Shown one piece after another: positions 9,135 to 18,121 of a DNA stretch of 64,000 nucleotides. The notes under the pieces are model-generated. The model saw nothing but the letters and a program-made list of their open reading frames with translations. It was not told where the DNA came from and made no database searches. The number at the start of each line of letters is the position of its first letter. Positions within the stretch are counted from its first letter, which is position 1. Position numbers and translations under genes: made by a program. The stretch is from assembly GCA_017983495.1 (NCBI GenBank), contig JAGOBH010000002.1, forward strand, positions 372,001 to 436,000, written 5' to 3'. The stretch comes from Pyrinomonadaceae bacterium. Its GTDB lineage: Bacteria > Acidobacteriota > Blastocatellia > Pyrinomonadales > Pyrinomonadaceae.

Positions 9135-9447
9135 AATTGGTCGTTATCCTCCATAAACAATTGCGGCCCGTGGCAGTTTGTAGCGATCTGTGGCACAAAC
9201 TGCCACATAATGCCACCGCTGGGACAGCGTAACTAGTGTACATAAGGGGGTTAGCAGCCATCTTGTCGGGATTTTGCTGTCCCACGCTTCAAATTTTTTC
9301 CCGCGTCCCAGTCCACCCTGAAACGAAATAATTGTATCAGAAACTTGCAAAGAATAGAAGATGTATTATGTATGCAACGCGGCAAATGGGTGAACACATG
9401 GTTAGACTTCTGGTGCTCCATTTCTTCTCATGCCGGGAATTGATCTG
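9135..9447. other. Intergenic region between parD-like gene and nth
   Basis: 313 bp with no coding frame that I can support. It contains the 12-bp inverted repeat at 9170-9206 and several extra TGGCA/TGCCA half-sites, described separately. The remainder shows nothing recognisable. Confidence 0.55.
9170..9206. promoter_or_regulatory. Inverted repeat, putative operator of the ParD-like gene
   Basis: GTGGCAGTTTGT (9170-9181) and ACAAACTGCCAC (9195-9206) are perfect 12-bp reverse complements separated by 13 bases, about 36-72 bp upstream of the antitoxin start. Further TGGCA/TGCCA half-sites flank it (9191, 9211). Ribbon-helix-helix antitoxins bind such repeats to repress their own promoter; the assignment is inferred from position. 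Confidence 0.6.
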
Positions 9448-10128
9448 CTATACACTCGGATAGGCTGACGGGCAAATGTCGACAAGAACACACTCCGTAC
9501 ATTTGGGTTTGCGGGCGTTGCAGACCTGGCGGCCGTGGTAGATCATCCAGTGCGGAAACATCACCCAGTGTTTCTTGGGCACGAGTTCGGCAAGGTCACG
9601 TTCGATCTTTTCGGCAGTCTCGTTTTCGGTGAGACCGAGCCGCTGAGAAAGGCGGCCGACATGAGTATCGACAACCACGCCGGAGGCGATCCCGAAAGCA
9701 TTTCCAAGCACGACATTGGCTGTCTTGCGGGCAACGCCGCCAAGCGTAAGCAATTCATCCATCGTCTGCGGGATCTCGCCGCCAAATTCTTCGATCAGAC
9801 GTTTGCAGGCAGACTGAATGTTTTTAGCCTTATTGCGGAAGAAACCAGTCGAGTGAATGTCCTTTTCCAGTTCTTCCTGCGACACCTCAAGAAACGCAGC
9901 CGGGCCGCGGTATTTGCGAAACAGGTCGGCAGTGACGATATTCACGCGTTCGTCCGTACACTGAGCAGACAGGATCGTGGCGATCAGCAATTCGAAAGGC
10001 GAAGTGTGGTTGAGAGCACAATGAGCGTCCGGATACGCCTTCTTTAACCGCTTGATTATCTCGTCGGTTCGAGCCTGTTTGTCTTCGATCATGGGCTCAA
10101 GGCTAAAAAAGAAAGCGTCAAAATGCAA
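9448..10128 (-). CDS. nth: Endonuclease III
   Basis: A 226-residue base-excision repair DNA glycosylase/AP lyase that removes oxidised pyrimidines. It has the helix-hairpin-helix LTLGGVARKTANVVL with the Schiff-base Lys, the catalytic Asp in VVDTHVGR, and a C-terminal [4Fe-4S] loop with the exact spacing C-x6-C-x2-C-x5-C (CNARKPKCTECVLVDIC). The frame opens at 10128, but MIEDKQARTDE at 10092 is an equally good start and gives the usual length of about 214 residues. It stands alone, convergent with nothing on its 3' side. Confidence 0.95.
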   Translation of the reverse strand: MHFDAFFFSLEPMIEDKQARTDEIIKRLKKAYPDAHCALNHTSPFELLIATILSAQCTDERVNIVTADLFRKYRGPAAFLEVSQEELEKDIHSTGFFRNKAKNIQSACKRLIEEFGGEIPQTMDELLTLGGVARKTANVVLGNAFGIASGVVVDTHVGRLSQRLGLTENETAEKIERDLAELVPKKHWVMFPHWMIYHGRQVCNARKPKCTECVLVDICPSAYPSV

Positions 10129-10279
10129 ATGAATGAGGGTTTAGGTAGAATTGAATCTTTGGAAATTGGAGTTGGATCTTTGACCTTTGACCTTTGATCT
10201 TGCCGACCGCGGCACGCAGGAAATTATCCAGTCGTCAAAAGATCACAATTGAAAGGCCGGTACCCAAAATTCAAAATAG

Positions 10280-11395
10280 ATGCACGTACCACTTTTAGAC
10301 TTAAAAGAACAAAATTCCGCCCTTCGTCCGGAGATCGAGGCTGCCTTGGCTCGCGTTCTCGATACAAATGGGTTTATCCTCGGCGGCGAGGTCGCCGAGC
10401 TTGAATGCGAACTGGCCGGCTATTGCGGCACGAAGTATGCGATCGGATGCGCTTCGGGCAGCGATGCTATCCTGCTCGCACTGATGGCTCTCGACGTCGG
10501 CCACGGGGATGAGGTAATTACCACGCCGTACAGCTTTTTTGCTACCGTCAGTGCTATCACCCGTCTCGGAGCGGTTCCGGTTTTTGTCGATATCGACCCG
10601 GTTACGTACAATCTCGACGTCTCACAGATCGAAGCCAAGATCACGCCGCGGACCAAGGCGATCGAGCCGGTCCATTTGTACGGCCAGTGTGCGGATATGG
10701 CGGCATTGCGGGCGATCAGTGAAAAGCACGGCATTCCGCTCGTCGAGGACGCAGCCCAGGCGATCGGTGCCGAAGAGGATGGTGTTCGGGCCGGTGCGAT
10801 GAGCAAGGTCGGCTGTTTCAGCTTTTATCCGTCGAAAAATCTCGGCGGCATGGGTGACGGCGGGTTTTTGACGACAAACGACGACGCGATCGCGAAAAAG
10901 CTCTTGGCATTGCGCGTCCACGGGTCGGAAGAGAAGTACTATCACAAATATGTCGGCCTCAATTCGCGGCTCGACGGTTTCCAGGGTGCTGTTTTGCGGG
11001 TAAAACTGCCGCATCTCGACAAGTGGACCGAGCAGCGGCGGGCTAATGCCGATAGATACGCCGAATTATTTACAGATGCCGGTTTGACCGAGCAGGTCGG
11101 GTTGCCGGTCGAGCGTGCAAACGCAAAGCACATTTATAATCAGTACGTAATACGTGTGCCAAATCGCCGAGACGAACTGCGTGCCTTCATGACCGAAAAG
11201 GGGATCGGAACCGACATTTATTATCCCGTACCACTGCATATGCAGGAGTGTTTTGCGTATCTCGGTTATACTGCCGGAGATATGCCCGAGGCTGAAAAGG
11301 CGGCTCTTGAGACGTTGGCATTGCCGATATATCCGGAAATGCGATCAGAACAGCAGGAATATGTCGTTGGGGCGATCAAAGAGTTTTTTGCGTAG
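10280..11395 (+). CDS. DegT/DnrJ/EryC1/StrS family sugar aminotransferase
   Basis: A 371-residue PLP enzyme of the family that aminates keto-sugar nucleotides for surface polysaccharides. The PLP lysine is Lys186 in SFYPSKNLGGMGDGG. The family marks EDAAQAIGA and LNSRLDGFQGAVLRVKLPHL are present, as is IYYPVPLHMQECF near the C-terminus. It is followed after 12 bp by a TPR protein and an O-antigen-ligase-like protein, which supports a role in making an amino sugar for a polysaccharide. The exact sugar cannot be inferred. Upstream (10175-10200) is a short CTTTGAC-type simple repeat. Confidence 0.9.
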   Translation: MHVPLLDLKEQNSALRPEIEAALARVLDTNGFILGGEVAELECELAGYCGTKYAIGCASGSDAILLALMALDVGHGDEVITTPYSFFATVSAITRLGAVPVFVDIDPVTYNLDVSQIEAKITPRTKAIEPVHLYGQCADMAALRAISEKHGIPLVEDAAQAIGAEEDGVRAGAMSKVGCFSFYPSKNLGGMGDGGFLTTNDDAIAKKLLALRVHGSEEKYYHKYVGLNSRLDGFQGAVLRVKLPHLDKWTEQRRANADRYAELFTDAGLTEQVGLPVERANAKHIYNQYVIRVPNRRDELRAFMTEKGIGTDIYYPVPLHMQECFAYLGYTAGDMPEAEKAALETLALPIYPEMRSEQQEYVVGAIKEFFA

Positions 11396-11407
11396 TACAC
11401 AGGAGTG

Positions 11408-12706
11408 ATGACAAACGCTGACCTTGCCATGATCGATTCAAAAGCGTTGACAGCACGCGTCGTGCTAGTCGCGGCGATCGTGGTCGCGCTCGTGTTCGGT
11501 TGGGTCGCGGTTCGAAGGCAGCTAGGCGGAATGATCGCGGAACTGACGGCAGCGAACGATCCGAACGCAGCGATGGCGGCCGATATTGCAAGGTCGATGG
11601 CTCCGTCCGACCCGATCACGATGTGGCTCAAGGCGACCATCGAGAAGAATGTCTTCTCGCCCGAACGGACCGCAGCCGCGGTCAAGATGTTTGAGGACAC
11701 GGTCAGGCTGTCGCCGTACGATTTTCGCTGGTGGATCGAATTGGGCCGTGCGTACGAGCAGGCGGATATGCCGGAACGTGCCGAGGCCGCGCTAAAGCGT
11801 GCGACCGAACTCGCACCGACCTATACATTTCCGCGTTGGCAATTGGGCAATTTTTACCTTCGCCAGGATCGCAGCGACGAGGCTTTTGTTCAGTTTAAGA
11901 TAGCGACCGAGAACAACCAGACGTATCGCGAACAGGTTTTTTCGCTGGCATGGGATTATTTCGAAAAGGACACCGCAAAACTCGAACAGGTCATTGCCGA
12001 CAAGCCGGATGTTTACGCTAGCCTCGCATTATTTTACGGTGCACGCGGGCTGGCGGCCGATTCGCTTCGGATATGGAATAAGCTTGATGACGCATCCAAA
12101 GCTGCTCATCCGCAATACATCGCGGTGATCGCTCAGGGGCTCTACGAAAAACGGCATTTTCCGCAAGCACTCGAATTTGCAAAGCAGCTGGGGATGGATC
12201 TGGATGCGATGCCGAATGCTATTACGAACGGCGGATTTGAACACGGGATCGGCGATGAAAAAGAGACGCGGTTCGGATGGAAATTATTCAGGACTGACAA
12301 CAAATTCGACGCCTCGGGCGATACAACAATTAAGCACTCAGGCGTGCGAAGCCTGAAGATCAACTTTCGAAAGTTCAACAAACCTGAACTCTCAAACGTC
12401 TGGCAGAATGTGGTCGTCGAGCCGGGCAGGTCATACAAGCTTACTGCTTGGGTACGGACAGAAAATCTGAGGAGCGGCGGTAATCCGCAACTGCAGATAT
12501 TGAACGCTAACGACGATAAGGTGCTGACAAATTCGGCCGCATTTGCGAACGGTACCAATGATTGGCAATTGGTGACGATCGATTTTACTACGCCGGAAAA
12601 CTGCAACGGTATTGTCGTGCGTACTGTGCGCAGTTTCTGCGGCGAAGATTGCCCGATCGTCGGTACGATCTGGTATGACGATTTTGAATTGAAGAAGCTC
12701 AACTAG
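11408..12706 (+). CDS. Membrane-anchored TPR protein with C-terminal carbohydrate-binding-like domain
   Basis: About 432 residues. One membrane segment near the N-terminus (ARVVLVAAIVVALVFGWVAV) leaves the rest outside the cytoplasm. Residues 90-190 hold TPR-type helical pairs (WWIELGRAYEQADMPERAEA, then FPRWQLGNFYLRQDRSDEA). The last 150 residues (from NGGFEHGI) look like a jelly-roll domain of the CBM type, ending with IWYDDFELKKLN. It lies between a sugar aminotransferase and an O-antigen ligase, so it may help polymerise or export a polysaccharide. AGGAG at 11401-11405 is unusually close to the ATG; a GTG at 11405 is the alternative. Confidence 0.75.
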   Translation: MTNADLAMIDSKALTARVVLVAAIVVALVFGWVAVRRQLGGMIAELTAANDPNAAMAADIARSMAPSDPITMWLKATIEKNVFSPERTAAAVKMFEDTVRLSPYDFRWWIELGRAYEQADMPERAEAALKRATELAPTYTFPRWQLGNFYLRQDRSDEAFVQFKIATENNQTYREQVFSLAWDYFEKDTAKLEQVIADKPDVYASLALFYGARGLAADSLRIWNKLDDASKAAHPQYIAVIAQGLYEKRHFPQALEFAKQLGMDLDAMPNAITNGGFEHGIGDEKETRFGWKLFRTDNKFDASGDTTIKHSGVRSLKINFRKFNKPELSNVWQNVVVEPGRSYKLTAWVRTENLRSGGNPQLQILNANDDKVLTNSAAFANGTNDWQLVTIDFTTPENCNGIVVRTVRSFCGEDCPIVGTIWYDDFELKKLN

Positions 12707-12718
12707 AAAACAAAGGCA

Positions 12719-14071
12719 TTGACAGTCGTAAATAAGTTAAATTTCTTCCTAATTTCGGCATGCGTCGTCATCTCGGCACTTGCCTACGGTACGGTCCATC
12801 AGCCGACGATCGCGGTATTTTACGTCGCAATCGCGTCGATGCTGGTCATATGGGCGATCGACTGTTTTACGAGCGGTGCGGTGCGATATAGCCGCAGTTT
12901 GATCCAGATACCGGTTTACGCGACCGCACTATATGCCTTCATTCAGATATTACCGATCGGTTCGATCGCCGAAACGGCGGGGATCAGCGGTATCCCGCGG
13001 ACGATCTCGCTCGCGCCGTTCGCGACTGAAGCGACCGGGCTGCATTATCTCGCCCTCGGTATTTTCCTTTCGCTCGCGCTCGTCTATATCGACAGTGCTG
13101 CCAGGCTCAAACGCGTAGCTCTGATCATCACGATATTCGGAGCAGTGTATGCGTTTTACGCGATCCTGCAATCTGTGTTATCACCGACCAAGATCTACGG
13201 TATCTTCGAACGTGAATCGCCGTTCGGTTCGTTTGTAAACCGACACAATTTTGCGGCATACATCGAAATGGCGGTCTCGATCCCAATGGGTATGCTGTTT
13301 GTCGGTGCGGTCAGCCGTGACAAGAAACTGCTGTATATTACCGGGATAACGGTGATGTGCGTCGCATTGCTGCTCAGCGGTTCACGCGGCGGTCTCGTGG
13401 CGTTGCTGGCCCAGATCTCGCTGCTCATCTTTTTAACGACCCGTGCACACGGTGCCAAAAAGGTCGCACTTCGTGTTGCACTTTCAGTAGTGCTTATCGG
13501 TGCAGTTATCGTCGGAGCGTTCTTTGTCGGCGGGGAGACGTCGCTTTCGCGGTTTGCTGAAACAGCGGTCTCGAAAGATATTACGACCAACCGCACGCAT
13601 ATTTGGTCAATTACGATCAATGCCATCAAGAACAACCTGCCGTTCGGTGCCGGGCTCGGGGCATTTGCCCAGGCATACACGCCGTATGACGACTTTAACG
13701 GCCTTGAACGGGTCGAGCAGGCTCACAATGACTATCTGCAGGTACTGGCGGACGCTGGTCTGATCGGGGCACTGATAGGTGGATTCTTACTTTTTCTGAT
13801 ATTTCGCGTTGGGCGTCAGGGTATCTCGGTTGAGAATACGTTTCGCCGCGGTGTGGCCGTCGGTGCTTTGTCAGGGATGTTTGCGATCCTCATCCACAGC
13901 ATTTTCGATTTCGTGCTGCATACCACGGCAGTCTCGGTCCTGTTTCTCACACTCTTTGCGATGCTGGCCGCCGCCACGCGAAAATACAAAGACGACGAAC
14001 GAAACCCGGACGACCACGGACACCGCCGAAAGCGTTCGTCGTCAAAGGTTGCTGCGTTCAGTAAACGTTAG
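12719..14071 (+). CDS. O-antigen ligase / polysaccharide polymerase family protein (Wzy_C)
   Basis: A 450-residue integral membrane protein with about 11-12 hydrophobic segments. The Wzy_C region holds SGSRGGLVALLAQ and, in the large external loop, NLPFGAGLGAFAQAY and EQAHNDYLQVLADAGLIGA with the conserved His. This architecture is shared by WaaL ligases and Wzy polymerases, which cannot be separated by sequence alone. The start is a TTG 12 nt after the stop of the TPR gene and in the same frame, so translation is probably coupled. The C-terminus is basic and cytoplasmic. It converges on pssA with 13 bp between. Confidence 0.85.
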   Translation: MTVVNKLNFFLISACVVISALAYGTVHQPTIAVFYVAIASMLVIWAIDCFTSGAVRYSRSLIQIPVYATALYAFIQILPIGSIAETAGISGIPRTISLAPFATEATGLHYLALGIFLSLALVYIDSAARLKRVALIITIFGAVYAFYAILQSVLSPTKIYGIFERESPFGSFVNRHNFAAYIEMAVSIPMGMLFVGAVSRDKKLLYITGITVMCVALLLSGSRGGLVALLAQISLLIFLTTRAHGAKKVALRVALSVVLIGAVIVGAFFVGGETSLSRFAETAVSKDITTNRTHIWSITINAIKNNLPFGAGLGAFAQAYTPYDDFNGLERVEQAHNDYLQVLADAGLIGALIGGFLLFLIFRVGRQGISVENTFRRGVAVGALSGMFAILIHSIFDFVLHTTAVSVLFLTLFAMLAAATRKYKDDERNPDDHGHRRKRSSSKVAAFSKR

Positions 14072-14084
14072 TAATTATTCTTTA

Positions 14085-14939
14085 TCAGGCTTCCGACCTT
14101 TTCGAAAAGAGCGAACGTGCGACCCACCAGACGAGTCCGTGGCCGACGTAGATGACGGATATAACCAGCAGGGCATACGCCGAGTACAACCAGACAGCCA
14201 TTCCGATCGCGACCAGGCCAAGCAGCATCATGAAATTGGTGCGGCGTGAGCCAAGCGTCTTCATGCTCGAATATCGGATCTTGCTGACCATAAGCACGCT
14301 GAGTATCGCGATCAGTCCGAAGACGGCGATCGCGTAATAACGTGAAGCGTCGGCCCCGTAGAAATTGAGCGGTGCCGGCGAAAAGTGAACGATCGCTGCC
14401 AGCAGGCCGCCGGCCGGCGGGATCGGCAGCCCGACAAAATTCTTTTTGTCCACCTTGGCCGTGCCTTCCATGAGAACGCGCGGACGCGTCGCTTGAAGGT
14501 TAAATCTAGCCAGACGAAACGCTCCGCACATCAGATACATGAAGAGCAGAAGGACGCCGATATTATGCGTAGGGCTGCTCTCGGCAAATGTCGGAGCGAC
14601 CGCCCATGCGTAAACGAGAGCTGTTGGTGCGATGCCGAAGGTGAGAACGTCGGCGAGCGAATCAAATTGAACGCCGATCTCGGTCGCGGTGCGGGTGGCT
14701 CGTGCCACACGTCCGTCGAGCGTGTCGAAAAGAATAGCCAGGCCGATAGCGATGGCAGAATGGTCGAAATAAACGGCCGCCGAAGCCGGGTCGAGCACCG
14801 CAGCGTGATATCCGCGGATCGACCACAATACTGCCAAAAAGCCCATTCCCACGTTAGCTGCGGTAAAGAGCGTCGGTATCACATAAAGGCCTTTCTTGAT
14901 GCCTCTGTGCGGCGGCCTGTTATCTTTTTCGTCTTCCAT
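14085..14939 (-). CDS. pssA: CDP-diacylglycerol--serine O-phosphatidyltransferase
   Basis: A 284-residue membrane enzyme that makes phosphatidylserine from CDP-diacylglycerol and serine. The CDP-alcohol phosphotransferase signature D-x2-DG-x2-AR-x8-G-x3-D-x3-D is intact within FDTLDGRVARATRTATEIG and the following QFDSLAD. About eight membrane segments follow the family pattern. Its ATG overlaps the psd stop by one base (TAATG), so psd and pssA are co-transcribed and translationally coupled, together giving phosphatidylethanolamine. Confidence 0.93.
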   Translation of the reverse strand: MEDEKDNRPPHRGIKKGLYVIPTLFTAANVGMGFLAVLWSIRGYHAAVLDPASAAVYFDHSAIAIGLAILFDTLDGRVARATRTATEIGVQFDSLADVLTFGIAPTALVYAWAVAPTFAESSPTHNIGVLLLFMYLMCGAFRLARFNLQATRPRVLMEGTAKVDKKNFVGLPIPPAGGLLAAIVHFSPAPLNFYGADASRYYAIAVFGLIAILSVLMVSKIRYSSMKTLGSRRTNFMMLLGLVAIGMAVWLYSAYALLVISVIYVGHGLVWWVARSLFSKRSEA

Positions 14940-15538
14940 TAGATCACTCTGGCGATCACTGTCTCGCCGCCGCGAACGCGGTCGCCGACCTTTACTTCGA
15001 TCTTTACGTCCCGCGGCATGAGCAGGTCAGTCCTCGAACTGAACTTGATCAATCCGAATTTCTGGCCGCGTTCAAGTTTATCACCTGTTGACGGCCAACA
15101 GACAATGCGCCGAGCAACGATTCCGGCGATCTGCGTGCATTTAACATTCAATCCGTCGGCTTCGAGGAAAAGGGAATTACGCTCGTTGACGAAACTGGCG
15201 TTGTCGCTGGTCGCCGGCATTTTCTTGCCCTTGACGTATTCGATATTGGCTATCCGGGCGGTGATCGGCGATCGGTTTATGTGTACGTCGAGCGGCGACA
15301 GAAATACGCTGACCACGATGCCTGCGTCAGTGTCGTCGATCCGTGTGACGCGGCCGTCGGCAGCCGACACGATAATATTCGGCTCAGTCGGTATTACGCG
15401 AGCGGGATCGCGAAAAAAATACGCCATGAATCCGCAGATCAATAAAAATATGACGGCCGGGATCCACCATTGAAATACGGCGAATAAGATAATTAACGCT
15501 CCGGGAACCAGAACGAATGGAATTCCTTCTTTAACCAT
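14939..15538 (-). CDS. psd: Phosphatidylserine decarboxylase (short, PsdA-like form)
   Basis: About 199 residues from ATG 15538 (MVKEGIPFVLVPGALIILF). The frame extends upstream to 15607, but that part lies inside the terminator of the preceding gene and is rejected. It has two N-terminal membrane helices, then SPLDVHINRSP with the conserved Asp/His, and the C-terminal self-cleavage region. The short family usually cleaves within a GS pair to create the pyruvoyl group; here the site reads KFSSRTD, so the residue before the reactive Ser is Ser instead of Gly. It acts before pssA in gene order but after it in the pathway, converting phosphatidylserine to phosphatidylethanolamine. Confidence 0.88.
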   Translation of the reverse strand: MVKEGIPFVLVPGALIILFAVFQWWIPAVIFLLICGFMAYFFRDPARVIPTEPNIIVSAADGRVTRIDDTDAGIVVSVFLSPLDVHINRSPITARIANIEYVKGKKMPATSDNASFVNERNSLFLEADGLNVKCTQIAGIVARRIVCWPSTGDKLERGQKFGLIKFSSRTDLLMPRDVKIEVKVGDRVRGGETVIARVI

Positions 15539-15585
15539 AAAGACAATCGATAATACTACACAATTTGGAGCTATTACCGAAACGC

Positions 15586-15616
15586 AAAAAAAGCCCGATG
15601 TCATCAAACATCGGGC
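15586..15616 (-). terminator. Rho-independent terminator (minus strand) after the TM2-like gene
   Basis: GCCCGATG (15593-15600) pairs with CATCGGGC (15609-15616); seven A residues at 15586-15592 give the T run on the minus strand. It separates the ZIP/TM2-like genes from psd-pssA. Confidence 0.9.
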
Positions 15617-15642
15617 GAAGAGGAGGATTGTATGAAGAGACT

Positions 15643-15852
15643 TCAGCCACGAACGGGATTATCTTTTGCGTAGCTGTATGCACACCACCCTGCGATCAGG
15701 TGTACCACCCAACCCAGGAGACCGGCCGAACCGATCCATGAAAAGCCCGTTATTACTAACCAAATTATTCCAATAATAATTCTGCCGTTATAAATCTGTC
15801 CCAACCCCGGGATCAGAAGACTCAGTATGCCTGCCAGTAAAGGTTCTCTCAT
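15643..15852 (-). CDS. Small TM2-like membrane protein
   Basis: A 69-residue protein with two to three hydrophobic segments. The start MREPLLAGILSLLIPGLGQ followed by IYNGRIIIGI carries the Gly-x-Gly-x2-Tyr-x-Gly turn of TM2-type small membrane proteins. Function is unknown. It follows the ZIP transporter gene on the same strand (65 bp gap) and ends at its own terminator. Confidence 0.75.
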   Translation of the reverse strand: MREPLLAGILSLLIPGLGQIYNGRIIIGIIWLVITGFSWIGSAGLLGWVVHLIAGWCAYSYAKDNPVRG

Positions 15853-15917
15853 CGTAACTGTCGTGCCTCCACAGATGAATAACGACGGCAGCGAGAAATT
15901 GTTTCAAAAAAGTGTTG

Positions 15918-16718
15918 TTAGTGGGGAAGTAATTCGTGCAATACGAAATAAATGCCAAAGAACAGGGCGACACCAGCGAAGACCGAGAGGGAAACGCCGG
16001 GCTTATTTCCGCCGTGATGATTGACCTCGGGGATCAGGTCGCTGGCCGCAACATACAGCGTCACTCCGCCCGATAGCGGCAGAGCATAGGCGACCGCGGA
16101 TGTCGAGCTGCTGCCTACAAGATAAAACGCTATTACGCCGACAAGGGTCGTAATGCCGAGCAGGGATGTCGCAGTCACCACGGATCTGAGCCCTTTGCCC
16201 GAAGCGAGCACCATCGACCCGATCGTGAACCCTTCGGGAAACTTGTGCAGCAACACTGCGATAAAGACCAACAGGCCAAGATTAGAATCGATCTGCGCGG
16301 CTGCCGCGATCGACACGCCATCGAAGAATGTGTGGATCAGCAGACCGCCAACGGCCGTGTATGCCGACGAACGCGAGATCAACTCATCCGAGTGGACCTC
16401 TTCGCCAAGATGAAAATGCGGGGCGATCGTATGCTCAAAAAACTGCGTCAGCAGATACCCGACCATTATCAGCAGCATCGGGATATATAGGTCTTCCGAC
16501 GATTCGGGAAACTTCTTTTGCCAGAGCAAGATAGTTTTCGGCAAGATCTCAAAGATCGTTACCGAGAGCATAAAGCCGGCACCGAGTGCGAGCAGGTACT
16601 TTAAGAAGCGCTTATAGGTCGAGTGAAGCTTGGACGGAAAGAGGATCAGTCCGCCGAGGACGTTGGCCGCCGCGGCAATGAGACCGAAAATCACAAGTTG
16701 GATAAATACGCTGTTCAT
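15918..16718 (-). CDS. ZIP family divalent metal transporter
   Basis: About 266 residues from the ATG at 16718 (MNSVFIQLVIFGLI). The longer frame from 16793 adds a non-membrane tail and is less likely. It has eight membrane segments. The two metal-site helices show HTFFDGVSIAAA and HKFPEGFTIGSMVLA, the His/Glu motifs of ZIP IV and V. A His-containing variable loop (about residues 95-125, HTIAPHFHLGEE) sits before them, as in zinc or iron importers. It is divergent from the dcw operon. Metal specificity cannot be read from sequence. Confidence 0.9.
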   Translation of the reverse strand: MNSVFIQLVIFGLIAAAANVLGGLILFPSKLHSTYKRFLKYLLALGAGFMLSVTIFEILPKTILLWQKKFPESSEDLYIPMLLIMVGYLLTQFFEHTIAPHFHLGEEVHSDELISRSSAYTAVGGLLIHTFFDGVSIAAAAQIDSNLGLLVFIAVLLHKFPEGFTIGSMVLASGKGLRSVVTATSLLGITTLVGVIAFYLVGSSSTSAVAYALPLSGGVTLYVAASDLIPEVNHHGGNKPGVSLSVFAGVALFFGIYFVLHELLPH

Positions 16719-17134
16719 TCGCTTTACGGACGAACACATATCGTATATCAACGGCGGCCAAAAGGACAAAATCGGGGAGTTCATCGCGCGCACAACTGAT
16801 TAAATCTGCTTAAGCAAAAAAAGATTTTTGAGACATAAGAATCCTCTTGACACTTATCGGAATTAAGTCCTATTATATTGATTAGTATTTGAATCGGCGC
16901 ACGACTCAATGAGAGACATCCGTACTTTTTGTAAAGAAAGTGTTTAATGTCTTAAGCACAATAATAGTCATGTGAATCGAATGCTGAAAGAAAATGACCC
17001 GCAGTTTTCGCGTTGCTGTGACGGGCAGTGACTAAAAAGGGTCATCACCACATATCCAATAAAAATTTACTGTTTACCGAAGCCGGGTCAAGCCCGGGCG
17101 GTCAACATCAGTCGGCAAAGTTAGCTCTTTGAAG
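16719..17134. other. Upstream region and leader of the dcw cluster
   Basis: About 416 bp between the ZIP gene start and rsmH. It contains the promoter at 16847-16876, then a leader of some 250 nt. mraZ, which usually opens this cluster, is not here, and I see no array of its TGGGN boxes. A GC-rich palindrome GCCCGGGC lies at 17092-17099. A possible 12-codon ORF at 16909-16947 is too weak to call a leader peptide. Confidence 0.6.
16847..16876 (+). promoter_or_regulatory. Promoter of the dcw cluster
   Basis: A perfect -35 TTGACA at 16847-16852 and TATTAT at 16871-16876 with an 18-base spacer; transcription should begin near 16883. It is the only near-consensus promoter seen between 16.7 and 32.8 kb and is placed to drive rsmH to pdxA. 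Confidence 0.75.
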
Positions 17135-18094
17135 ATGCAAGAGGACGAAACCGGATATTCGCATAGCTCGGTCCTGCTGCAGGAGACACTCGACGTTATC
17201 GGAGCGGCTTCATGTCGTTTGATCGTAGACGCGACTCTTGGGCTCGGCGGGCACTCTGAAGCGATCCTTGAAACTTCGGTTGACGGCCAACTGCTTGGGA
17301 TCGATCAGGACGATGCGGCGATAAAGATCGCGACGGATCGGCTGGGTCGATTTGGTTCGCGGGTACGGATCGAGCACGGCAATTTTTCGTCAGTCAAGAT
17401 GATCGTCGAAAACGCCGGAATGGGCGAGCCGGACGCGATCATCGCGGACCTCGGGGTTTCGTCGCTGCAGTTTGACGACGCATCACGCGGATTCAGTTTT
17501 CGGTTCGATGCACCGCTCGATATGCGGATGGACGCGGCGTCGGGCGGACAGACAGCAGCCGAACTGCTGCAGACGACAGGCGAGACAGACCTCGCAAATT
17601 TGATATACGAGTACGGCGAAGAGCGATTCTCGCGGCGAATAGCGAGACGGATCATTGAAAGAAATCAGGCCGGAGATCCGGTTTTGACAACCAAAGACCT
17701 TGCCCGACTGGTCGAGCGTTCGGTCCGCCGCAGCCCGAAGGACAAGATCCATCCGGCGACGAGGACATTTCAGGCACTGCGAATAGCAGTAAATGATGAA
17801 CTCGAGATACTCGAGGGATTTATACGGGATTCGGTCTCGTGCCTGAAAGTAGGCGGTGTTTTGGCGGTCATTACCTTTCATAGTCTTGAAGACCGGATCG
17901 TCAAGCACATTTTTCAGCGGCTCTCAGGAAAATGCATTTGTCCGCCACGCATTCCACAATGCTCATGCGGTGCAGAAAAAAGAGTCGATATCCTCACAAA
18001 AAAGCCGATATTGCCCGGCGATGCAGAACTGAGGGAAAACCCCCGTTCGAGAAGTGCAAAATTGCGAGCATGTAGAAAGCTCAATGTTCAATAG
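17135..18094 (+). CDS. rsmH: 16S rRNA (cytosine1402-N4)-methyltransferase
   Basis: About 319 residues. S-adenosylmethionine-dependent methylation of C1402 in the ribosomal P site (older name MraW). The N-terminus HSSVLLQETLDVI and the SAM loop DATLGLGGHSEAIL are diagnostic, as are IIADLGVSSLQFD, the DAPLDMRMD segment, and ITFHSLEDRIVKH near the end. The C-terminal CICPPRIPQCSCG cluster is normal for the family. ATG at 17135 is preferred over a TTG at 17129; no strong ribosome site is visible. It is the first gene of the dcw cluster here because mraZ is absent. Confidence 0.96.
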   Translation: MQEDETGYSHSSVLLQETLDVIGAASCRLIVDATLGLGGHSEAILETSVDGQLLGIDQDDAAIKIATDRLGRFGSRVRIEHGNFSSVKMIVENAGMGEPDAIIADLGVSSLQFDDASRGFSFRFDAPLDMRMDAASGGQTAAELLQTTGETDLANLIYEYGEERFSRRIARRIIERNQAGDPVLTTKDLARLVERSVRRSPKDKIHPATRTFQALRIAVNDELEILEGFIRDSVSCLKVGGVLAVITFHSLEDRIVKHIFQRLSGKCICPPRIPQCSCGAEKRVDILTKKPILPGDAELRENPRSRSAKLRACRKLNVQ

Positions 18095-18121
18095 GTTCTA
18101 GTTTTGATTTGGAGGAAATGT

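Noticed and set aside
10170..10200. CTTTGAC simple repeat upstream of the DegT gene as a regulatory array
   Set aside because: Only about three short units; typical intergenic low-complexity sequence.
15539..15607. 23-codon N-terminal extension of psd
   Set aside because: It overlaps the hairpin of the preceding terminator; the natural start is ATG 15538.
16909..16947. Possible 12-codon leader peptide (MRDIRTFCKESV) downstream of the dcw promoter
   Set aside because: No ribosome site, no attenuator hairpin and no run of regulatory codons.
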